A stretch of 64,000 bases of DNA, from contig DHHM01000008.1 of NCBI GenBank assembly GCA_002403305.1, forward strand, positions 41,878-105,877. Reading direction: 5' to 3'. Of the stretch, positions 24,035-33,075 are shown one piece after another; the first letter of the stretch is position 1; every line of letters starts with the position of its first letter. The notes under the pieces were generated by a model. That model saw nothing but the letters and a program-made list of their open reading frames with translations. It was not told the DNA's origin and did not search any database. The position numbers and the translations under genes were made by a program. This DNA is from Bacteroidales bacterium UBA4772 (GTDB lineage Bacteria; Bacteroidota; Bacteroidia; Bacteroidales; VadinHA17).

Positions 24035-24877
24035 ATGAAAACCAATATTGAACTCAGGTATGCCGCCCATCCTGAAGATGTGAAAAACTGGGGTACGGAG
24101 CAGCTCCGGAAAGAGCATCTTGTCAGCAACCTCTTTGAAGTTAACACCATTAACATGGTCTATTCACTCTATGACCGCGTGGTGGCGGGGGGGGCAATGC
24201 CGGCAGGTGAAGCCCTGAGGCTCGAACCGGTGGATGAGGTCAAGGCAGCATGGTTCCTTCACAGACGCGAGCTGGGCATCTTCAATGTAGGAGGCGAAGG
24301 GAGGGTGACTGCCGGAGACAAAGCATACCCACTTGGCTACAAAGAGGCTCTCTACCTGGGCAGCGGCGACAGGGAGGTGATATTTGAAAGCTCTGACCCC
24401 GGCAGGCCTGCGCTCTTCTACTTCAACTCCGCCGCGGCACACCGCAACTACCCCGACCGGAAAGTGACAAAAGCGGATTGCATAACCGCAGAAATGGGTT
24501 CGATGGAGGCTGCCAACCACAGGGTGATAAACAAGATGATCGTCAGGGAGGTGCTTGAGACCTGCCAGCTTCAGATGGGCATGACGGAACTGATGACCGG
24601 CAGCGTATGGAACACCATGCCGCCCCACACACACGGCCGGCGTATGGAGGTATATTTCTACTTCGAGGTGCCTGAAGGAGGAGCCGTATGCCACTTTATG
24701 GGAGAACCAACCGAGACACGTCATATATGGATGAAGAACAACGAAGCGGTGATATCACCGCAGTGGTCTATCCATGCCGCTACGGCAACCTCCAGCTACA
24801 CCTTCATCTGGGGGATGGCCGGGGAGAACCTCGATTACAGCGACCAGGACTTCTTCAAACAGACAGACCTGCGCTAG
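24035..24877 (+). CDS. kduI: 5-dehydro-4-deoxy-D-glucuronate isomerase KduI
   Basis: 280 aa cupin-type enzyme that converts 5-keto-4-deoxyuronate, formed from unsaturated pectin ends, to 2,5-diketo-3-deoxygluconate. The zinc ligands are visible in TMPPHTHGRRMEVYFYFE (about 193-210; His-x-His and Glu) and in QWSIHAATAT (about 242-251; His). Length is standard. kduD follows after 31 nt, giving a two-gene kdu unit downstream of the minisatellite. Confidence 0.95.
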   Translation: MKTNIELRYAAHPEDVKNWGTEQLRKEHLVSNLFEVNTINMVYSLYDRVVAGGAMPAGEALRLEPVDEVKAAWFLHRRELGIFNVGGEGRVTAGDKAYPLGYKEALYLGSGDREVIFESSDPGRPALFYFNSAAAHRNYPDRKVTKADCITAEMGSMEAANHRVINKMIVREVLETCQLQMGMTELMTGSVWNTMPPHTHGRRMEVYFYFEVPEGGAVCHFMGEPTETRHIWMKNNEAVISPQWSIHAATATSSYTFIWGMAGENLDYSDQDFFKQTDLR

Positions 24878-24908
24878 ACCCCTGTTTCACCAAACAAATG
24901 ATTTAGCT

Positions 24909-25694
24909 ATGAACAGTGACTTATTCAGGCTCGACGGCAAGGTGGCACTTATCACCGGCGCATCCTACGGCATAGGCATGGCAATGGCGAAAGCTCTGGC
25001 CCAGGCAGGAGCCACCATCGTGTTCAACGACCGCAATCAGGAAAAAATTGTGACAGCACTCAAGGAGTACAGAGATTCAGGCATTGAAGCCAGAGGCTAC
25101 CTCTTCGATGTGACTGACGAGAAGGCGGTCAGAAAACATATCGATAAGATAAGCTCCGAAGTCGGGGTGATAGATATCCTCGTCAACAACGCCGGCATCA
25201 TCAAGAGGATCCCCGCCCTCGAGATGAATGCTGCAGAGTTCCGGGAGGTCATTGACATAGACCTTACGGGACCCTTTATCATGTCACGGGCCGTAGCTCC
25301 CGGAATGATAAAAAAGGGTGGCGGCAAGATCATCAACATATGTTCCATGATGAGCGAGCTCGGACGCGAGACCGTCTCTGCCTATGCCGCCGCAAAGGGC
25401 GGATTGAAGATGCTGACCCGCAACCTGGCCTGCGAATGGGCAGAGTTCAACATCCAGGTCAACGGCATCGGCCCGGGGTATATCGCCACGCCGCAGACAG
25501 CACCGCTGCGAGAAGAGGGACACCCGTTCAACACCTTCATTATCGGACGTACACCCGCCGCAAGGTGGGGCAAACCCCAGGATCTGGAGGGACCGGCAGT
25601 GTTCCTTGCCTCGGGGGCCTCCGACTTCGTGAACGGACACATACTCTACGTTGACGGCGGCATACTCGCCTATCTCGGCAAGCAACCCAAATGA
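24909..25694 (+). CDS. kduD: 2-dehydro-3-deoxy-D-gluconate 5-dehydrogenase KduD (SDR)
   Basis: 261 aa from ATG at 24909; a longer frame exists upstream but it overlaps kduI and has no family match. Classical SDR features are TGASYGIGMAMAKALA (about 16-31), the NNAGI motif (about 92-96), and the catalytic Ser, Tyr and Lys of YAAAKGG. It reduces diketo-deoxygluconate to KDG with NAD(P)H, the step after KduI. Confidence 0.94.
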   Translation: MNSDLFRLDGKVALITGASYGIGMAMAKALAQAGATIVFNDRNQEKIVTALKEYRDSGIEARGYLFDVTDEKAVRKHIDKISSEVGVIDILVNNAGIIKRIPALEMNAAEFREVIDIDLTGPFIMSRAVAPGMIKKGGGKIINICSMMSELGRETVSAYAAAKGGLKMLTRNLACEWAEFNIQVNGIGPGYIATPQTAPLREEGHPFNTFIIGRTPAARWGKPQDLEGPAVFLASGASDFVNGHILYVDGGILAYLGKQPK

Positions 25695-25708
25695 ATAACA
25701 CACTACAG

Positions 25709-25794
25709 AATGAATCCTGCATCAGCCAGAGATCAAAAATGGATCTGATTATTGATTAAATGCAGGTACCATTCGCCCAATAACCCCCTATCAA
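25709..25794 (+). repeat. Leader element, divergent copy 2 (before the DUF4861 gene)
   Basis: Arms CCTGCAT (25716-25722) and ATGCAGG (25760-25766) pair perfectly although both differ from the arms of copies 1 and 3, which is compensatory change. The tail ACCATTCGCCCAATAA matches the family tail. The ATG at 25795 is 26 nt after the right arm. Confidence 0.65.
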
Positions 25795-26922
25795 ATGAAA
25801 AAAACACTCCTTCTGCTCTTCTCCGCCGTGATCGTAAGCGGATGTGCAGGCGACCGTGCAAAAGTCAAGCTTGAAAATCCTCTCCCCTTTGACAGGAGCG
25901 CGGAGACCGTTGAGATACCCATTGCCTCAATAGCTGAGAAGCTGCCTGACTTCAACCCATCCGAACTGCTGATTACTGACCGCAAGGGAAATGATATCCC
26001 CTCACAGCTCATCTATGCCGGAAAAGCCGAACCGCAGTCGCTGATCTTTCAGACTGACATGAAGGCCGGCTCCTCCTCGGTATACTTCATCGAGAAAGGG
26101 ACGCCTTCAGATTATGAGGCCAAAGCTTTTGGGCGGTTTGTTCCCGAGCGGATGGACGACTACACCTGGGAAAATGACCGAATCGCCTTCCGCATATACG
26201 GTCCTGCCCTTATTGCCAAGGACGGTCCCAGCAACGGCCTCGACGTATGGGTCAAAAGGACTGACAGGATGGTTATAGACAGATGGTACTCCGAATATCT
26301 GGCAGGGAAGAACAGCTATCATGATGATAACGGTGAGGGGTGCGACTCCTACAAGGTGGGACGCACGCTGGGGGCCGGGGCGATGGCCCCCTTCGTTGAC
26401 GATTCCCTCTGGCTGGGAATCAACTTCGAAACATGGGAAACACTTGACAATGGCCCGCTGCGCACATCCTTCAGACTGACATATCCTCCGTTTGAGGTAC
26501 GCGGAGTGATGATAACCGAAACCCGAACCTTCTCACTCGATGCCGGCAGCCAGATGAACCGGGTGACGGAAGAGTTCTCCGGGTTGGACAAGGTCTTTAC
26601 CGTGGCCGCCGGCATAGCAAAGAGGGATGAAGGCTCAGCACTGCTCTTTCCCCCGGAAAAAAATGCCATTGCCTACCGCCTCGACGCAGGAGAGGGGGGT
26701 ATAACATACGTAGGGACTGTCCTGACCACCTCCGCCACGGCCGTGCAGGAGAACAGTGAACACCTGATGATCATCACCAGGTACATCCCGGGCACACCGC
26801 TGGTATACTATACCGGTGCAGGCTGGAGCAAGTGGGGCTTTGAAACTGACGATGCCTGGAAAGATTATATTGACAAATTCTCTCAGAAACTGAGAACGCC
26901 TGTCAGGGTGTCATTGAAGTGA
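25795..26922 (+). CDS. DUF4861 lipoprotein of the pectin locus
   Basis: 375 aa. The N-terminus MKKTLLLLFSAVIVSGCAG is a lipoprotein signal with Cys17 in the lipobox, so it sits in an outer or inner membrane leaflet facing the periplasm. The rest is beta-rich and matches what I recall of DUF4861 proteins that accompany GH105 and pectin lyases in Bacteroidota. Its biochemical role is not clear from sequence. It has a leader element upstream and is followed by the GH105 gene with another. Confidence 0.75.
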   Translation: MKKTLLLLFSAVIVSGCAGDRAKVKLENPLPFDRSAETVEIPIASIAEKLPDFNPSELLITDRKGNDIPSQLIYAGKAEPQSLIFQTDMKAGSSSVYFIEKGTPSDYEAKAFGRFVPERMDDYTWENDRIAFRIYGPALIAKDGPSNGLDVWVKRTDRMVIDRWYSEYLAGKNSYHDDNGEGCDSYKVGRTLGAGAMAPFVDDSLWLGINFETWETLDNGPLRTSFRLTYPPFEVRGVMITETRTFSLDAGSQMNRVTEEFSGLDKVFTVAAGIAKRDEGSALLFPPEKNAIAYRLDAGEGGITYVGTVLTTSATAVQENSEHLMIITRYIPGTPLVYYTGAGWSKWGFETDDAWKDYIDKFSQKLRTPVRVSLK

Positions 26923-26955
26923 CCGTCGGCATAAACCATAACCATCGTTACACGT

Positions 26956-27051
26956 AATGAAAATTACATGAGCAGCATCTCACAAATGAGAATGATTCTC
27001 TTATCTCATGTAAGTTCCATTCGACCAATGAAATAACAATTATTTAATCGA
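26956..27051 (+). repeat. Leader element, copy 3 (before the GH105 gene)
   Basis: Arms AAATTACATGAG (26961-26972) and CTCATGTAAGTT (27005-27016) pair with one mismatch around a 32-nt loop. The tail CCATTCGACCAATGAAATAA is followed by an AT-rich stretch ending CGAATG, where ATG is the start codon of the next gene, 35 nt after the arm. Confidence 0.8.
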
Positions 27052-28275
27052 ATGAAAACCAGAGCCGTCACCCTACTTGTCGCCGGCATCACGCTGGCAT
27101 CACTCCTCCCCTCATGCCACAGTCGCAGCAGTAACCGTGGCACCAGCGAGGCAGGACTTAAATCCCCCCTCTGGTCGGTGCGAATGGCAGAATCGGAGAT
27201 GGTTCGCAACCCTTCACTCTGGATGGTTGACTTTGTTAAGGAAAAGAAGTGGAACTACACTCACGGACTGATGGGCCTCGCTTTTCTGAGGCTCCATGAG
27301 GCAACGGGCGACAGCAGGTACTTCGAATATGCAAAGGTTTATGCCGACTCATTGATCAACGAAGACGGAGTGATCTACAAATACAAGAAGGAAAACTACA
27401 ACATTGACCATGTAAACCCCGGTAAGATGATGTTCCTGCTCCATGACCTGACGAAGAATCCGGGTTACGAAAAGGTGATACATACTCTCAGGGAGCAGCT
27501 CGAATCACAGCCCAGGACTCCTGAGGGCGGCTTCTGGCATAAGAAGATCTACCCCGACCAGATGTGGCTCGACGGCCTTTATATGGGAGCTCCCTTTTAT
27601 GCCGAATATGCACTCAGGTATGACCGGCCGGAGGATTTTCAGGATGTGGTCAACCAGTTTCTTATCGCCGCTGCGAATACTTATGATCCGGCAACAGGAC
27701 TCTACAGGCACGCCTTCGATGCCTCGCGGAAGATGGCATGGGCTGACCCTGTGACCAGGCAGGCGCCTCATGCATGGGGACGGGCCATGGGGTGGCTCTC
27801 AATGGCAATTGTTGATGTGCTGGACTTCCTGCCGGAAGATCAACCCGGCCGGGATGAACTGATCTCCATTCTGAGAACGATGGTTGACAGCCTGGCGGAG
27901 ATACAGGACCCGGAGACCGGAGGATGGTGCCAGGTGCTTGACCGGCCGGGTGATCCGGGCAATTATATCGAAACATCCTGCACCTCCATGTTTGCCTATT
28001 CCGTCTTCAAAGGGGTAAGGAAAGGATACCTCGACAGCGACCGTCTTGGCATAGCCATCAAAGCCTATGAAGGGCTCATTGAAAACTTCATTGAGGTAGA
28101 GGAAAACGGGCTGGTGACATTGACAAACATTTGCGGTGTGGCGGGACTCGGAGGCGACCCTTACCGCGACGGCTCGTATGAGTATTATATCGGTGAGGTG
28201 ATACGCGACAATGACCCCAAGGGAGTCGGCCCATTCATAATGGCCAGCCTGGAATATGAAAGACTTCCAAAATAA
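27052..28275 (+). CDS. GH105 unsaturated (rhamno)galacturonyl hydrolase, lipoprotein
   Basis: 407 aa. A lipoprotein-type signal (LLPSC, Cys22) precedes an (alpha/alpha)6-barrel of the YteR/GH105 type. Conserved parts are NYTHGLMGLAFLRL, DQMWLDGLYMGAPFYAEYA (holding the catalytic Asp), and HAWGRAMGWLSMA. The family hydrolyses the delta-4,5-unsaturated uronate from pectin oligomers, giving the substrate for KduI. It converges on the pectinesterase gene. Confidence 0.92.
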   Translation: MKTRAVTLLVAGITLASLLPSCHSRSSNRGTSEAGLKSPLWSVRMAESEMVRNPSLWMVDFVKEKKWNYTHGLMGLAFLRLHEATGDSRYFEYAKVYADSLINEDGVIYKYKKENYNIDHVNPGKMMFLLHDLTKNPGYEKVIHTLREQLESQPRTPEGGFWHKKIYPDQMWLDGLYMGAPFYAEYALRYDRPEDFQDVVNQFLIAAANTYDPATGLYRHAFDASRKMAWADPVTRQAPHAWGRAMGWLSMAIVDVLDFLPEDQPGRDELISILRTMVDSLAEIQDPETGGWCQVLDRPGDPGNYIETSCTSMFAYSVFKGVRKGYLDSDRLGIAIKAYEGLIENFIEVEENGLVTLTNICGVAGLGGDPYRDGSYEYYIGEVIRDNDPKGVGPFIMASLEYERLPK

Positions 28276-28300
28276 TATTCTCCGGCCGTAGACAACCCGG

Positions 28301-28398
28301 AGGCCGGACCGGGGCAAACACACCGGACCGGGGCAAACATTTCCGAGCGGGGTAAAACAGTCGTGGTCGTGGCACACACACCGGACCGGAGCAAGCCC
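28301..28398. repeat. Imperfect 19-20 bp direct repeats between convergent genes
   Basis: A unit close to CACCGGACCGGGGCAAACA occurs at about 28302-28320, 28321-28339 and, changed, at 28341-28360 and 28378-28396. It fills the space between the stops of the GH105 and pectinesterase genes. No coding potential or clear terminator is seen in it. Confidence 0.7.
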
Positions 28399-28430
28399 GA
28401 TGTCTATCTGAATACCAGGTAAATCGGCCA

Positions 28431-29375
28431 CTAGCGTGCGGGGCTCCAGCCATCGTGGCGGGCAAAGACCCTCTCCACCGTGTATCGCTTCACCTCCTTC
28501 CTGCTCAGCTGACGGCTCCATGCAACGCGCGACTGCGGGTTGGCCCCCGGACCGCTGCTGCGGTACTCGGCATAACGTGCCGTCTTCTCATTGTCAGGAT
28601 TGTCCCAGTTATGCCAGCCCTCAGGCCTGATATGCTCTCCCAGGTCGCACTTTATGAACACCGTGGCAGCAAACGGACGCCAGGGCCGGCCCAGGTAAAC
28701 CCGCGTGACACTGTCTGCGGCCGTAAGCCTGCAGCGGTTGAGGATGTAGCCCTGTTCATGGTCCTCCACCGTTGAGGCTGCAGTGACATAGGAGTTCTTC
28801 TTGCTGTGAATGTGACATCTCTCAAACCAGGCGGTTGCCGGTCCGAAGATGAAGTCGGTAGTGCCCTCAATGTAACACTCCTCATAATACTGTCTGCTCT
28901 CCTGGTTGGCCGTCAGCAGCGTATCCTGGTTACCCAGGAACCTGCAGCGACGGAAGACAACCCTGTCGGCATCGACATGCACCGCCACTGCCTGCCCCAA
29001 CTGCTCAGCATTGTTTTCAAAGGTGATATCCTCCGCGGTGAACCCTGATCCAAGCACCCAGACGGTGTATGTCCTGAAGGTACCCATGTTGCGTATCCTG
29101 GCGTGGTCATTCCAGGTGATGACCGTCCTGTCCGCGCTCTCCCCCTTCATGTAAAGATTAGTAACCCACGAGGGGATAACTATCTTTTCACGGTAGGTGC
29201 CGTTCCTGATAAACATATAAGTGGTGTCTGACATATAAGCCCTGATCGAATTGACCGCTTCCTGTACCGAGGTGAATTCGCCGGAACCGTCGGCAGCTAC
29301 CGTGATATGCCTCGGTTCACTGAAAACAGCAACCGATTGCAATACGATTGTCAGCAGGATGGCAAACCTCTTCAT
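28431..29375 (-). CDS. Pectinesterase (carbohydrate esterase family 8)
   Basis: 314 aa with a cleavable signal peptide (MKRFAILLTIVLQSVAVFSEP). The right-handed beta-helix esterase shows all catalytic motifs: GNQDTLL (about 149-155; Gln and Asp), GTTDFIFGPA (about 170-179; second Asp) and YLGRPWRPFA (about 226-235; Arg). It removes methyl groups from pectin in the periplasm, preparing it for lyases and GH105. It is the only minus-strand gene in the uronate region. Confidence 0.95.
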   Translation of the reverse strand: MKRFAILLTIVLQSVAVFSEPRHITVAADGSGEFTSVQEAVNSIRAYMSDTTYMFIRNGTYREKIVIPSWVTNLYMKGESADRTVITWNDHARIRNMGTFRTYTVWVLGSGFTAEDITFENNAEQLGQAVAVHVDADRVVFRRCRFLGNQDTLLTANQESRQYYEECYIEGTTDFIFGPATAWFERCHIHSKKNSYVTAASTVEDHEQGYILNRCRLTAADSVTRVYLGRPWRPFAATVFIKCDLGEHIRPEGWHNWDNPDNEKTARYAEYRSSGPGANPQSRVAWSRQLSRKEVKRYTVERVFARHDGWSPAR

Positions 29376-29463
29376 GTATGCTGCATTGTTAGGGAATTAA
29401 GACCCTAATTTAGTTTATTATTATTATTTTTCGAAATCGCTTTAACCTCTTAACAGGGAAAAA

Positions 29464-30717
29464 ATGAATGAGACCGGCAAATACTCTTTTGGGATCGGAG
29501 ACAGGTTCTCACACCAGGGTAAAGCACAACTGCAGGCCCTGATGAAGGCTTCAGCCGAGCTGGGAATCGATATCACACCTGTCTGGAATAAGTCAAACAG
29601 GGAACATAATATCGTCCATTCCGAGCCATCTGACACCCGCGCCGAGGCTGATGCCGCAGTCCAGACTCTCGGCTACAGTGGCCCATACTTTGTTGATGCT
29701 GACCATATTAACCTGACAACCGTCGGTCGCTTCATCAGCCACTCCGATTTCTTTACCCTTGATGTGGCCGATTATATCGGCAAAAAGGCATCGGATACCG
29801 ATATTGAGGGGTTTGTCAAAGCTCACCGCTCCTATATAGGTGACCTCAGCATACCGGGCATAACAGACAGGTTCACCATAACTGAAAATTACCTTAGGGA
29901 GTTTGCAGGGAAATTTCTCTTTGCCCTTAACGAGGCTGCTGCCATATACCGTCATATAGCATCGGTGAAAGGCGCAGGGAACTTTGTGACGGAAGTATCT
30001 ATGGATGAGGTCGACCAGCCGCAGCAACCGCTGGATATGCTATTCATTCTCAAGGGACTGGCTGACCTCGAAGTACCCCTGCAGACCATAGCTCCCAAAT
30101 TTACCGGCAGGTTCAACAAGGGAGTCGATTATGAGGGTGACCCGGTCCGCTTCGGCAAGGAGTTCGAAGAGGACATCCTCGTCATCAGGTATGCCGTCAG
30201 GATGTTCGGACTGCCTGCTGACCTGAAGCTCAGCGTCCACTCAGGAAGTGACAAGTTCTCCATCTACCCGGTCATGGGGTCCCTGATAAGAAAACATGAC
30301 TGCGGACTGCATCTCAAGACCGCCGGCACCACATGGCTCGAGGAGGTGATCGGCCTTGCCCTCTCCGGAGGCACTGGCCTCGATCTTGCAAAACTCATCT
30401 ACCGCAGGGCCTTCGAAAGACGGGAAGAGCTGTGCACACCGTATGCCACCGTCATCGACATCGATCCGGAAAAACTTCCCGATCCCGATGAGGTTGAAAC
30501 ATGGGACAGCCGCAAGTACGCAGATACCCTGAGACATGTGCCGGGCAACCCGAACTACAACCCGAGCTTCCGCCAGCTCATACATGTGGGCTACAAGGTT
30601 GCATCCGAGCTGGGAGAGCAATATACCGCTGCACAGGAGGCAAACGCCGCCGTAATAGCCGGATGCGTCACTGAAAACATATATGAAAGACATGTCATCC
30701 CGCTATTCAGCGAATAA
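29464..30717 (+). CDS. uxaE: Tagaturonate epimerase UxaE
   Basis: 417 aa. It begins YSFGIGDRFSHQGKAQLQAL (about 7-26), the pattern I associate with UxaE, which converts D-tagaturonate to D-fructuronate and so merges galacturonate into the glucuronate branch. Candidate metal ligands are HINL near residue 80, DEV near residue 181 and KLSVHSGSDKF near residue 258. Its place just before uxaC, and the lack of tagaturonate reductase and altronate dehydratase here, support this reading. Confidence 0.78.
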   Translation: MNETGKYSFGIGDRFSHQGKAQLQALMKASAELGIDITPVWNKSNREHNIVHSEPSDTRAEADAAVQTLGYSGPYFVDADHINLTTVGRFISHSDFFTLDVADYIGKKASDTDIEGFVKAHRSYIGDLSIPGITDRFTITENYLREFAGKFLFALNEAAAIYRHIASVKGAGNFVTEVSMDEVDQPQQPLDMLFILKGLADLEVPLQTIAPKFTGRFNKGVDYEGDPVRFGKEFEEDILVIRYAVRMFGLPADLKLSVHSGSDKFSIYPVMGSLIRKHDCGLHLKTAGTTWLEEVIGLALSGGTGLDLAKLIYRRAFERREELCTPYATVIDIDPEKLPDPDEVETWDSRKYADTLRHVPGNPNYNPSFRQLIHVGYKVASELGEQYTAAQEANAAVIAGCVTENIYERHVIPLFSE

Positions 30718-30819
30718 TTGCCGCTGTACTCATCCATGGCACGGAAACAGTGCGGGCATAATGCAACCTCAGTTGAATAGGTGACAGCTGAATATAATCT
30801 ATGCATCCGATTAAGAAAC

Positions 30820-30908
30820 AAGACTGGCATGAGGAGAGGATCAGATAAGTATTTTATTAATAATCGCATGCAGGTTCCATTTGTTCAATGAAGTAAATTT
30901 TATACAGC
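30820..30908 (+). repeat. Leader element, degenerate copy 4 (before uxaC)
   Basis: GGCATGAG on the left and GCATGCAGGTTCCATT (30866-30881) on the right keep the family pattern with imperfect pairing. The tail TTCAATGAAGTAA is followed by the uxaC ATG 32 nt after the arm. On its own it would be weak; it is accepted because it aligns with the other copies in position and orientation. Confidence 0.5.
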
Positions 30909-32315
30909 ATGAAAGAATTTATCAACGAAGATTTTCTTCTGCAGAATGATGTGGCAAGGGCACTCTACCATGATCATTCTTCCGGCATGCCAATAATCGA
31001 CTATCACTGCCATCTCAGCCCGGAAGCCATCGCAAACGACAGGCGGTTTGAAGACCTCGGCCAGCTGTGGCTCGAGGGCGACCACTACAAATGGAGGGCT
31101 ATGAGGGCAAATGGTGTCGACGAAAAGTTCATTACCGGAAAGGAGACCTCCTTCCGTGAGAAGTATGACCGCTGGGCAGAGACGGTGCCATTCACCATGC
31201 GCAATCCGCTCTATGCCTGGACACACCTCGAGCTGAAAAGGGTCTTCGGCGTGAGCCGCATCCTCAAGCCCGGGACTGCGGCGGAGATATGGGAAGAGTG
31301 TTCTGATCTCCTCCGCCAACCGGAATATTCGGCTCGCGGACTGATGAGGAAGTTCAACGTGGAGACAGTCTGCACAACAGACGACCCGGTCGACTCCCTC
31401 GAGTACCATAAAGCCATCAGGGAAGACGGTTTCGGGATAAAAGTCCTGCCGGCGTGGCGGCCTGACAAAGCCATGGCGGTCGAAGACCCCGTGACATATA
31501 ATGACTATATTTCAAGGCTCTCGGAGGTGTCAGACACTGACATCAAGAACTTCGCAACCCTTCTTGAGGCCCTGCGCAGGCGTCACGACTTCTTTGCCGG
31601 CGAAGGCTGCCGCCTGAGTGACCACGGCATTGAACAGTTCTATGCAGATGATTATACTGACAGTGAGACAGACGCCATTCTCGGGAAAATCCTTTCTGGT
31701 AACCGCCTGAATCAGGCGGAGATTTCAAGGTTCAAATCTGCCATGCTCTATGAACTTGCCGTCATGGATGCGGAAAAGGGATGGACACAGCAGTTTCACT
31801 ACGGTGCCATACGCAACAACAACAGCCGTATGTTTGCCAGGCTTGGTCCTGATACCGGCTATGACTCCATGGGCGACTTCACCGTGGCAAAAGATCTTGC
31901 CAGGCTGCTTGACCGGCTTGATGCGGGAGGCAATCTCACGAAGACGATTATCTACAATCTCAATCCCCGCGACAATGAACTGATTGCCTCCATGACCGGC
32001 AACTTCCAGGACGGCATTTTTCCCGGAAAGATCCAGTTCGGTGCCGGATGGTGGTTCCTTGACCAGGAGACCGGCATGATCAACCAGCTCAACGCCCTCT
32101 CCCTGATGGGACTGCTCAGCAGGTTCGTCGGCATGCTCACCGACTCGCGCAGCTTTATCTCCTATCCGCGCCATGAGTACTTCCGCAGGATACTCTGCAA
32201 CATGCTAGGAGAAGATGTCATCAAAGGCAAACTGCCCGAGTCAGAGCTTGATATAATAGGGAAAATGGTTGAGAATATTTCATACTGCAACGCAAGAGAC
32301 TTTTTCGGTTTCTGA
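30909..32315 (+). CDS. uxaC: Uronate isomerase UxaC
   Basis: 468 aa, standard length. DYHCHLSPEAIANDRRF (about 31-47) is the family-defining metal site; WRAMRANGV and the C-terminal SYPRHEYFRR also match. It isomerises D-galacturonate to tagaturonate and D-glucuronate to fructuronate. It is the first committed enzyme of the cytoplasmic uronate route encoded from uxaE to the SDR gene. Confidence 0.96.
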   Translation: MKEFINEDFLLQNDVARALYHDHSSGMPIIDYHCHLSPEAIANDRRFEDLGQLWLEGDHYKWRAMRANGVDEKFITGKETSFREKYDRWAETVPFTMRNPLYAWTHLELKRVFGVSRILKPGTAAEIWEECSDLLRQPEYSARGLMRKFNVETVCTTDDPVDSLEYHKAIREDGFGIKVLPAWRPDKAMAVEDPVTYNDYISRLSEVSDTDIKNFATLLEALRRRHDFFAGEGCRLSDHGIEQFYADDYTDSETDAILGKILSGNRLNQAEISRFKSAMLYELAVMDAEKGWTQQFHYGAIRNNNSRMFARLGPDTGYDSMGDFTVAKDLARLLDRLDAGGNLTKTIIYNLNPRDNELIASMTGNFQDGIFPGKIQFGAGWWFLDQETGMINQLNALSLMGLLSRFVGMLTDSRSFISYPRHEYFRRILCNMLGEDVIKGKLPESELDIIGKMVENISYCNARDFFGF

Positions 32316-32338
32316 AATCATCATTCAAAATATAGCTG

Positions 32339-33019
32339 ATGGCCAGGTTCACACGTATTCAGACAGTGCTCGCGATGCAGGAGACGGGGCTTGTCCCCCT
32401 CTTTTATCACAGCGATCCTGAAAAATGCAGGGAGGTTATCTCTGCATGTCATGCCGGCGGCGCACGACTGTTCGAATTTACCAACAGGGGCGACTTTGCC
32501 CATGAGGTGTTTGCCGAGGTTAAAAAATGGGCAGCGGAGCATTGCCCTGCGATGATAATCGGAGCAGGCTCAGTGGCTGACGCTCCTACGGCTGCAATCT
32601 TCATGCAGATGGGTGCCGACTTTATTGTCTCCCCCACCATGAATCCAGATGTGGCCAGGATATGCAACAGAAGAAAAGTGCTTTGGATACCCGGATGCGC
32701 CACACTCACCGAGATCTCGCAGGCTGAGGAACTGGGCGCCGAGATAGTAAAGATATTTCCGGGCCACGCTGCCGGAGGCCCCTCCTTTGTCAAGGCCGTC
32801 AAAGGACCGTCGCACTGGACCAGCATCATGCCCACCGGGGGCGTTGAACCCACCGAAGAGAACCTGAGAGAGTGGTTCGATGCCGGCGTGACCTGCGTGG
32901 GGATGGGATCAAAACTGATAACCGACAGCCATGTGAAGGAGGCTGCATGGCATGAGGTCACAGCGAAAGTTAAAGAGACACTTGAACTAATCGGAAAACT
33001 GAGGGCTGCAGCTCACTGA
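32339..33019 (+). CDS. 2-dehydro-3-deoxy-phosphogluconate (KDPG) aldolase
   Basis: 226 aa class I aldolase (KdgA/Eda family). The Schiff-base Lys is in AEIVKIFPG (about 137-145), and the phosphate-binding PTGGVEPTEENLREW (about 164-178) and GMGSKL motifs are intact. It splits KDPG to pyruvate and glyceraldehyde 3-phosphate, the end of the pathway. The kinase that forms KDPG from KDG is not in the window. Confidence 0.94.
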   Translation: MARFTRIQTVLAMQETGLVPLFYHSDPEKCREVISACHAGGARLFEFTNRGDFAHEVFAEVKKWAAEHCPAMIIGAGSVADAPTAAIFMQMGADFIVSPTMNPDVARICNRRKVLWIPGCATLTEISQAEELGAEIVKIFPGHAAGGPSFVKAVKGPSHWTSIMPTGGVEPTEENLREWFDAGVTCVGMGSKLITDSHVKEAAWHEVTAKVKETLELIGKLRAAAH

Positions 33020-33075
33020 AAAAGGGTGTCGCGGCCAGGTTCACTTAACATATAACCACACTTCAAAGCAAAACT

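Noticed and set aside
24774..24908. Longer N-terminus for KduD overlapping kduI
   Set aside because: The SDR fold begins just after ATG 24909 and the upstream residues are a shadow of kduI.
28431..29048. Plus-strand open frames over the pectinesterase gene
   Set aside because: The minus strand encodes a complete pectinesterase with all catalytic motifs; the plus frames match nothing.
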